Below are positions 6,825 through 11,994 of a stretch of 11,994 nucleotides of DNA, in pieces. The notes under the pieces were generated by a model. That model had not been told where the DNA came from, did not search any database, and saw nothing but the letters and a program-made list of their open reading frames with translations. The stretch is from Lachnospiraceae bacterium (GTDB lineage Bacteria; Bacillota; Clostridia; Lachnospirales; Lachnospiraceae): the NCBI GenBank assembly GCA_024694785.1, contig JAILJL010000159.1, forward strand, positions 1 through 11,994, in the 5' to 3' direction. Numbering within the stretch: position 1 is the stretch's first letter; each line of letters begins with the position of its first letter. A program made the translations under genes and the position numbers.

Positions 6825-8684
6825 CTACGATATTCCCGCTCTCAAAAGAACTTTGACAAGTTCCATTGAATATGTCTGTCTGTCTCTTTGCTTATATAAT
6901 GCCAATGCATCTTCAAAAGATACATTATACACATCCTTAAGAAGCTTCTCGGCCTTACCTTCGTAATCCGTAAGTTCCGCACTGATTCCATACTCTCCTG
7001 CATCATTAATCTGCACATCATAATGACCTATCATACGAACCAGGCTGTCAAGTGCCAGTTCATTACGACCGCTTGACACAAGCACCTCGTAAGAACGATA
7101 GAATTCCTGCATACATGCAAGCATCTTGACTTTTCTATAGAGAAGTTTATCACCATCCTTTTCGATAGTCAACGGATTAAGGAGGTTGTAAGCCTCTATA
7201 TATTTGCCTTGCGCAAACATCTCCTCCGCTTTATTGACAGTCATTCTGTAATGAGCTGTACGTCCCACGTAGATGGTCCCGAAAAGAATAGTAGCGCAAA
7301 GAAGAAGTATCACAAATACCGGACCCTTAGGAAGCGGCTTTGTCTTAACCTTAGGAGCCTTAGGCTTCTTAACCTTAGGTGGCTTGGCTGCTTTTGCTGC
7401 AGCCTTTTTCTCTGCTTTCTCCTTCTTCTTGGCTTCCTTTGCCTTCTTTTTCTCTTCTTTTTCTTTTGCTTTCTTGGCCTTCTCATCAAGCTCAGGCTCT
7501 TGAGACGCAGCACCTTCAAGGTCTCCGCCGCCTTCAAGTGCTCTTAATATATCATCATTCTCATCAGCCAATTCACCGGCCAATTCACCGATATCCTTTT
7601 TCTTGGCATTCGCGATTACCGGTATATCCGGATTTTCTTCGTCATCATCGCTTCCGAAGAAAAACGCCTTAAGCTTGCCAAAGAATCCCTTCGGCTCGGC
7701 ATTTTTCTCCTCTGCCTCCTTAATAAGCGCATTACGTTCATCTGTAATGTCTCTTATATCTCCTGCTTCATCTGTCGGTGCCTGTACATCAATATCGAAG
7801 CCAAGACCCGCAAGATTACCCGCAATCTCTGCTGCAGTGACATCCTCATCTTCAGGAATAATACTTTCCCCATTCTCATCGGCAGAAAGCATACTTCCTA
7901 TATCCTTAAGATCATCGTCACCTTCCCCAAGTCCGTTAAGCATGGATATTATATCGTCTGAAGAAGAGTCTTCTCCTACGCTTCCAAAGTCTCCCGCTTC
8001 CGGGCTTTCATCCATGGAAAATCCGAGATCACCGAATCCTGCTTCCTCCATAACATCAGATACACCCGGTACATCCTGCTGTGACATATCCTCAGACATA
8101 TCAGGCACTCCGAACAGATCGCTCGGAATATCCGTTCCTTCACCGGGATTCATTATCGCATCAAGGCCGGACAAAATGCTGTCTTCCGGACTTTCCTCAG
8201 GGCTTTTCTCTGAGCTTTCCTCAATACTATCCTCCAAAGACGGCATAGACATAGAATCCAACACCGGATCCTGTGCAAATTCCGACATTGGCTCCTGCAT
8301 TAACTCCGCCATAGGCTCCTGCGTAAAATCAGGCATAGACTCCTGCGTATATTCAGGTGCAGGCTGAGTAACTTCAGAATCCATATCCGGCTCTGTCGAG
8401 AAAGTATCGTCTGCTTCCATGTCAAATTCAATGTCAGACAGATACTCGCCCGCATCCGATTCCATAAGCTCTTTTTCAAACTCAGCAAGGAATGCATCAT
8501 TTGCATCCTTCTTATGTCTTCTTGATCTTTCTTTTCGATGCGCTCTTCTTGCCTCAAACGGATCTTCACCAAACCCCTCATCCGAAGAATCCTCAAGTTC
8601 TATCGCATCATCCTTGTTCTGTGGAACTTCGTCTTGTACTGCGCTAAGTAATTGATCAAGATAATCTTCACTTTCCTTACCCAA
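6825..8684 (-). CDS. 619-aa single-span membrane protein with long acidic repeat-bearing cytoplasmic region
   Basis: Not assigned to a named family. Residues 1-400 are highly acidic, low-complexity and probably disordered, apart from a basic patch at 46-59. Four octapeptide repeats occupy 111-142. Residues 400-453 are Lys/Ala/Glu-rich, probably a long charged helix. A single transmembrane segment (455-473) is followed by an outside domain of about 145 residues with TPR-like helices (for example AEEMFAQGKYIEAYNLL). With no signal peptide and positive charge before the span, the N-terminus should be cytoplasmic. Several segments resemble the FliM peptide that binds CheY: 5-16, 168-180, 241-251, 258-268 and 377-385. 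The start is TTG behind GGAGGTGG at about ten-base spacing; no ATG fits. The cheV terminator lies upstream and the FliD-like gene 28 bp downstream. Reading frame and topology are sure; the role is unknown. Confidence 0.85.
   Translation of the reverse strand: MGKESEDYLDQLLSAVQDEVPQNKDDAIELEDSSDEGFGEDPFEARRAHRKERSRRHKKDANDAFLAEFEKELMESDAGEYLSDIEFDMEADDTFSTEPDMDSEVTQPAPEYTQESMPDFTQEPMAELMQEPMSEFAQDPVLDSMSMPSLEDSIEESSEKSPEESPEDSILSGLDAIMNPGEGTDIPSDLFGVPDMSEDMSQQDVPGVSDVMEEAGFGDLGFSMDESPEAGDFGSVGEDSSSDDIISMLNGLGEGDDDLKDIGSMLSADENGESIIPEDEDVTAAEIAGNLAGLGFDIDVQAPTDEAGDIRDITDERNALIKEAEEKNAEPKGFFGKLKAFFFGSDDDEENPDIPVIANAKKKDIGELAGELADENDDILRALEGGGDLEGAASQEPELDEKAKKAKEKEEKKKAKEAKKKEKAEKKAAAKAAKPPKVKKPKAPKVKTKPLPKGPVFVILLLCATILFGTIYVGRTAHYRMTVNKAEEMFAQGKYIEAYNLLNPLTIEKDGDKLLYRKVKMLACMQEFYRSYEVLVSSGRNELALDSLVRMIGHYDVQINDAGEYGISAELTDYEGKAEKLLKDVYNVSFEDALALYKQRDRQTYSMELVKVLLRAGIS
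8259..8354 (-). repeat. four tandem 24-bp coding repeats (octapeptides)
   Basis: Residues 111-142 of the 619-aa protein read as four units: EYTQESMP, DFTQEPMA, ELMQEPMS and EFAQDPVL. The consensus is [DE]-aromatic/L-x-Q-[DE]-[PS]-[MV]-x. At DNA level the units share a core like GGCTCCTGC. The copies have diverged, so this is an old in-frame expansion rather than a slippage tract. Confidence 0.75.
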
Positions 8685-8726
8685 GATTATTCCACCTCCC
8701 TAATTAATTCTCATATTTCAAAATAG

Positions 8727-8768
8727 AAAAACCCCAAAGCACCCCATGATACGAAGGATGCTTTGAGG
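8727..8768 (-). terminator. Rho-independent terminator after cheV
   Basis: Stem arms at 8756-8768 and 8732-8744 form 13 pairs on the minus strand, two of them G-U. The loop has 11 bases and is followed by TTTTT (8731-8727). It lies 16 bp after the cheV stop and separates cheV from the 619-aa gene. No convincing promoter was found between this terminator and that gene, so some read-through may feed it. Confidence 0.85.
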
Positions 8769-8784
8769 CACATTTAATCAATAC

Positions 8785-9696
8785 TTACTTAGGCAAATTG
8801 CTCTTATCGATAAGTCCGTCGATAGCAGATACAAGCATACCAATTTCAGGCTTTGTAAGCTGCGCATCGGCACCAAGAGCCTCGCCCTTTCTTCTCATTT
8901 CGTCATTAACAAGTGATGAGAAGATTACAAGCGGAATAGCCTTAATCTCATCGTCTCCCTTGCAAAGCTTGGTAAGTCTGTGGCCATCCATAACCGGCAT
9001 CTCGATATCGGTTATGATACACTTTGCTTTCTTGTAAAGTGTACCTTCTTCCTTCCACTCGTTAAGCTGATCCCATGCAACCTGACCATTCTCACAAAGC
9101 TTCAACTGTCTGTATCCCGACTTCTTCAAGCAATCGGTAATCATTCTTCCAAGCATCGGCGAATCTTCCGCAATAATAATCGGGCACTCGCCTCTGTCTC
9201 TTCCTTCAAAGTTCTCAATATCACTTACACGAAGTCCGGTGTCAGGACTGATATCTGTAACAATCTTCTCGAAGTCAAGAATAACTACGAGCTTGTCATC
9301 AAACTTAACAACACCTGTGGATACACCCTTGTTCTCAGCATTAATTGTAGAATCAGGTGTATTAATATCTGCCCAGGAGATTCTGTGAATACCGATAACC
9401 TTATCAACATGGAAAGCAATATTCAACTTATTAAAATTGGTGATGATAAATAAACCATCGTCAGCGCTAGGCTTAAGTCCAAGACTCTCGCGAAGGCTTA
9501 TAACGGTAATCATTGTATCACGTGGCATAAATATTCCTTCTACACAATAATGTGAATTAGGAACAGGAGTAACCGGCTGATAAGTTAAAATCTCTCTTAT
9601 CTTAGCTACGTTAATACCATAATGATTATCGTCTAATGTAAATTCAAGTATCTCGACCTCATTGGTACCATTTTCTAAGAGTATATTTGTCTCCAT
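8785..9696 (-). CDS. cheV: chemotaxis coupling protein CheV (CheW domain plus receiver)
   Basis: A cytoplasmic chemotaxis coupling protein that links receptors to CheA; phosphorylation of its receiver tunes the coupling and aids adaptation. In 303 aa, residues 14-150 are a CheW domain (VEILEFTLDDNHYGINVAKIREIL; VIGIHRISWADI near 100-111). Residues 171-296 are a receiver with E177-D178, phosphoacceptor D230 (IITDIEMPVMDG), S260 and K282, all expected positions intact. The open frame reaches 9714, but ATG 9696 is chosen because AAGGAGGG stands six bases before it and overlaps the earlier ATG. It is monocistronic, with an extended -10 promoter upstream and a strong terminator downstream. The other che genes are not in the window. 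Confidence 0.95.
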   Translation of the reverse strand: METNILLENGTNEVEILEFTLDDNHYGINVAKIREILTYQPVTPVPNSHYCVEGIFMPRDTMITVISLRESLGLKPSADDGLFIITNFNKLNIAFHVDKVIGIHRISWADINTPDSTINAENKGVSTGVVKFDDKLVVILDFEKIVTDISPDTGLRVSDIENFEGRDRGECPIIIAEDSPMLGRMITDCLKKSGYRQLKLCENGQVAWDQLNEWKEEGTLYKKAKCIITDIEMPVMDGHRLTKLCKGDDEIKAIPLVIFSSLVNDEMRRKGEALGADAQLTKPEIGMLVSAIDGLIDKSNLPK

Positions 9697-9733
9697 GGGA
9701 ACCCTCCTTGACATTGTTGCCTTAATTAGTGGT

Positions 9734-9742
9734 ATTATAGCA
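9734..9742 (-). promoter_or_regulatory. extended -10 promoter for cheV
   Basis: The minus strand reads TGCTATAAT (TG at 9741-9742, TATAAT at 9734-9739), a full match to the extended -10 consensus. The -35 position is T-rich with no good hexamer. The site is 38 bp before the cheV start codon and lies in the 85-bp gap after the lipoprotein gene. Confidence 0.7.
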
Positions 9743-9781
9743 TACCTATATAGAAAAAAACACGATTTACGAAAATTTTCA

Positions 9782-10528
9782 CTAATTAATACTAATTGTT
9801 TTGGAAATCCGATCCTTTATACTATACAATTGTATGTTCGATATCGATTCCGCCACACTTCTATCTACTTCAAAAAACGCAAATGTCTCTACGCTCTGTC
9901 CTGCTTTTATGACATCCATGTAATTAAGGAAATCAGCAGGTAAAATCGTCGCCGTTGCATTAACTACAGCAGCTGAATTATTAACGGATAACGTAAGCCT
10001 CAATCCCTGTGTAAATAAATCACAAATGATATCTTCCGCTGTCTCGTTGGTAAGAATAATCTTGACAATGATATAGGTATTATTGGGATTGGTCGGCTTA
10101 TTAACCGATATTGCTCTGTTATATACGTAATCGTCCTGTACGAAATATCCGTCGTATTTTGCTGTTATTCCCGCATTATTAACGAACTCGGTTAATGATA
10201 TTGTTCCGCCGTCGGTCGTACCGTCCGATCCACCGCCTCCATTATCGTCGTCATTATTATCCGGATTATCCGGTTCATCCGGAGGCTCCGGAACATCCGG
10301 CTTATTCTCTTCACGTAAGCTGTCATTGATCGACTTAAGCTGTCCGTAACTTAATGACGTGTATCCTTCGCTCATCGGGCGGTTAAATTCACCTATAAGG
10401 TGCGCAGAAAAAGAAACTATCTGATTACGTTCACTTTCTGTAAGCGAAATAAGCTTCTCCGGGCCACAACCCGATAATGAGAAGCCCAGTATCAGACATA
10501 ATGCAACTAATACAATCCTCTTCTTCAA
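9782..10528 (-). CDS. secreted lipoprotein with acidic linker and C-terminal beta domain
   Basis: A 248-aa lipoprotein. A basic start and hydrophobic stretch (MKKRIVLVALCLILGF) lead to lipobox LSGC with lipidated Cys21. Residues 22-75 are a small helical part. Residues 76-109 are a Pro/Asp/Asn/Gly-rich linker (PEPPDEPDNPDNNDDD). Residues 110-248 look like an immunoglobulin-like beta domain of the kind seen in DUF4352/DUF5067 proteins (TYIIVKIILTNETAEDI; a stretch ending ETFAFFEV). That assignment is by general pattern only. It should be anchored on the outer face of the membrane. Its start is TTG, with a GGCGGGAAG ribosome binding region just upstream. It lies 33 bp after the response regulator gene, so it is likely in the same operon. 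Confidence 0.85.
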   Translation of the reverse strand: MKKRIVLVALCLILGFSLSGCGPEKLISLTESERNQIVSFSAHLIGEFNRPMSEGYTSLSYGQLKSINDSLREENKPDVPEPPDEPDNPDNNDDDNGGGGSDGTTDGGTISLTEFVNNAGITAKYDGYFVQDDYVYNRAISVNKPTNPNNTYIIVKIILTNETAEDIICDLFTQGLRLTLSVNNSAAVVNATATILPADFLNYMDVIKAGQSVETFAFFEVDRSVAESISNIQLYSIKDRISKTISIN

Positions 10529-10561
10529 GATACTTCCCGCCTTCTTTGTATCTTCTTAATC

Positions 10562-11245
10562 TTAGCGCTCGGATACCTCAAACTTATATCCCATGCCCCA
10601 AATGGTCTTGATATAATTACCCTTGGCACCAATCTTGCTTCTTAACTTCTTAACGTGCGTATCAATCGTTCTTGCATCTCCGAAATAATCATAATTCCAT
10701 ACGTTGTTAAGAATCTTCTCACGCGACAAAGCGATTCCTTCATTCTCAAGGAAGAAGCTTAAAAGCTCATACTCCTTGAAGCTTAACTCTATAGGCTTGT
10801 CATCAACGGTTACTTCATGAGCAGCGCGATTAATAACAATTCCACCATAATCCAACACATCGTTGGTATCAATCTTATTAGATCTTCTAAGAAGCGCATC
10901 AACACGCGCTACAAGAATCTTAGGGCTAAACGGTTTGGAAATATACTCGTCTACACCGAGTTCAAATCCCTGCAACTCATCATTCTCTGTCGCCTTTGCC
11001 GTAAGCATAATAATCGGCACCTTGGAAGTCTCCCTAATCTCTCGGCAAACCTGCCATCCGTTCATGTTAGGCATCATGACATCAAGAATAATAAGTGAGA
11101 TTGACTTGTCTGAATAGAAAATGTCAAGAGCCTGCTCGCCATCTTCAGCTTCAACGACTTCATACTCCTTCTTAAGAAGAAAGTCCTTAACGAGCTTTCT
11201 CATAAGCGCTTCGTCATCTACAACAAGAACTTTAACTTTATCCAT
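10562..11245 (-). CDS. OmpR/PhoB-family two-component response regulator
   Basis: A DNA-binding response regulator of 227 aa, the usual family length. The receiver domain (1-120) has D10-D11, phosphoacceptor D55 (LIILDVMMPNMNG), T82 and K104 (YISKPF), so it should be phosphorylatable. The winged-helix effector domain (about 128-225) carries LSFKEYELLSFFLEN, then REKILNNVW, DARTIDTHVKKLRSKIG and the wing end IKTIWGMGYKFE. The start has GGAG eight bases upstream. No sensor kinase gene adjoins it: the gene upstream is a small membrane protein and the one downstream a lipoprotein. It is therefore an orphan regulator within the visible region. Its targets are unknown. Confidence 0.95.
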   Translation of the reverse strand: MDKVKVLVVDDEALMRKLVKDFLLKKEYEVVEAEDGEQALDIFYSDKSISLIILDVMMPNMNGWQVCREIRETSKVPIIMLTAKATENDELQGFELGVDEYISKPFSPKILVARVDALLRRSNKIDTNDVLDYGGIVINRAAHEVTVDDKPIELSFKEYELLSFFLENEGIALSREKILNNVWNYDYFGDARTIDTHVKKLRSKIGAKGNYIKTIWGMGYKFEVSER

Positions 11246-11286
11246 ATTCCTATCTCCATTTCCTTTTAAGGCCTATATTTTATACG

Positions 11287-11871
11287 CTACTGCGCATTAA
11301 AACCATTATTAATGTTGTACTTTATCTCATATTCTCTTATGATAGCCTCGCGTTCTTCCAAGCTCTTCTGCCACTCTTCATAACGGTCTATAAGCTTATT
11401 CTCATAATCAAGTATGGTCGGAACATCCGACTTCTGTACCAGAACAATCATGGCGATTATTGCAAGTACAAGTATTACATTCACAATAAGTGATGTCACC
11501 AGTCCACCGCGTAATCTATCGATTTGATCCCCTCCGGCGGTATCTTTTAATTCTTTTTCCGTATTCTCACGTACTATTACCGGTGTAAAGTCGATCTCCA
11601 ATATCTCGCCATCATCCACATCCGGGGATGCCTTGAGATACTTTCTAAGCTCTGTAAGATACTCATATCCTACAGGGGTGGAAAACATCTTGCTACGGAT
11701 AATCTTATTATACACTGCAAGAACTGCACCCGGATTATCCATATCAAGCTTATTCCTGGTATAAGCAACGCCTGCAATCTCTTTCTCGGCCTTTTTCGCT
11801 GTCTCTTCATCAGTAAATACATAGCCCGAGACAACAAATGCGGCTTTCTGTTCATCCTTAATATTTTTCAT
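11287..11871 (-). CDS. 194-aa single-span membrane protein, function unknown
   Basis: Residues 1-120 form a soluble, probably cytoplasmic part (AAFVVSGYVFTDEETAKKAE; YNKIIRSKMFSTPVGYEYL near 54-72). One transmembrane helix covers 124-145. An outside helix, probably coiled coil, follows at about 155-184 (YEEWQKSLEEREAIIREYE). I do not recognise a named family. The region before the span is basic and there is no signal peptide, which suggests the N-terminus is inside. The ribosome binding site before ATG 11871 is weak (only a GGT), and no better start is seen. It is first in an apparent operon with the response regulator (41-bp gap), so a role in sensing for that regulator is conceivable but unproven. 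Confidence 0.8.
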   Translation of the reverse strand: MKNIKDEQKAAFVVSGYVFTDEETAKKAEKEIAGVAYTRNKLDMDNPGAVLAVYNKIIRSKMFSTPVGYEYLTELRKYLKASPDVDDGEILEIDFTPVIVRENTEKELKDTAGGDQIDRLRGGLVTSLIVNVILVLAIIAMIVLVQKSDVPTILDYENKLIDRYEEWQKSLEEREAIIREYEIKYNINNGFNAQ

Positions 11872-11926
11872 ATCGTACCGGTGGACATACTTTCAAAGAA
11901 TTTAAAAAAATTGTCTATACTTTTCT

Positions 11927-11942
11927 TATTATTACAATAATA
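11927..11942. other. AT-rich 16-bp inverted repeat upstream of the 194-aa gene
   Basis: TATTATT-AC-AATAATA is a perfect 7-bp inverted repeat with a 2-bp centre, about 55 bp before the start codon. It could be an operator (Fur/PerR-family sites are AT-rich palindromes of similar size) or chance in AT-rich DNA. A TTGAAC stands 18-19 bp from a weak -10 that overlaps this repeat (minus strand). Low confidence. Confidence 0.25.
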
Positions 11943-11994
11943 TCACACCTTTGTTCAAAATGAAAGCAAATTATTAATTAAATAGACTTAAACA

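Noticed and set aside
7603..8367. 254-aa Ser-rich open frame on the plus strand
   Set aside because: It lies antisense to the acidic, Asp/Glu/Ser-rich part of the 619-aa gene. The composition is what the complement of such codons yields, and it has no ribosome binding site.
8685..8726. Promoter for the 619-aa gene just after the cheV terminator
   Set aside because: Only a 3/6 and 4/6 pair (TTGGGG, TATGAG) at 16 bp was found, overlapping the terminator; too weak to annotate.
8980..9453. 157-aa open frame on the plus strand inside cheV
   Set aside because: The minus-strand frame encodes an unmistakable CheV with intact receiver residues, so the plus-strand frame is a shadow.
9715..9781. Possible terminator after the lipoprotein gene (T-run on the minus strand)
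   Set aside because: The only symmetry is the AT-only GAAAATTTTC and there is no GC stem next to the T-run. The region is better explained as the cheV promoter.

Overview
The window looks like chromosome from a motile, Gram-positive anaerobe of the Clostridia, most likely family Lachnospiraceae. This is inferred from the mix of genes: a DUF4364 protein, an S1-domain protein, a CheV, an HD-GYP protein, short flagellar axial-type proteins and several lysine-rich single-span membrane proteins. Other support comes from strong AGGAGG-type ribosome binding sites, occasional TTG starts and moderately AT-rich DNA. The genus cannot be fixed by reading alone. No rRNA, tRNA, CRISPR array, transposon or phage gene was seen.

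All genes but one lie on the minus strand, so transcription mostly runs from high to low coordinates. In that order the first group is a 194-aa membrane protein, an OmpR/PhoB-type response regulator and a lipoprotein (11871 to 9782), spaced 33-41 bp apart. Next is cheV (9696-8785), with its own extended -10 promoter and a strong terminator. A four-gene run follows (8684-4868): a 619-aa acidic, repeat-bearing membrane protein, a FliD-C-like protein, a tail-anchored coiled-coil protein and a flavin reductase. The last two overlap by one base (TAATG). The run ends at a bidirectional terminator shared with the only plus-strand gene, DUF4364 (4311-4835).

DUF4364 is transcribed divergently from a short flagellin-like gene across a 235-bp spacer with a promoter candidate for each direction. 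The flagellin-like gene is followed after 2 bp by galM. An S1-domain protein with its own promoter comes next, then a two-domain HD-GYP/receiver protein whose C-terminus runs off the left edge.

The theme is motility and signalling: flagellin-like and FliD-like proteins, CheV, an OmpR-type regulator and a probable cyclic-di-GMP phosphodiesterase. The most interesting object is the 619-aa protein. Its disordered acidic cytoplasmic half carries up to five short segments resembling the N-terminal CheY-binding peptide of FliM. Its gene lies between cheV and a headless FliD-like gene. One speculative reading is a membrane-anchored, multivalent docking site for CheY-type receivers; no function has been shown.
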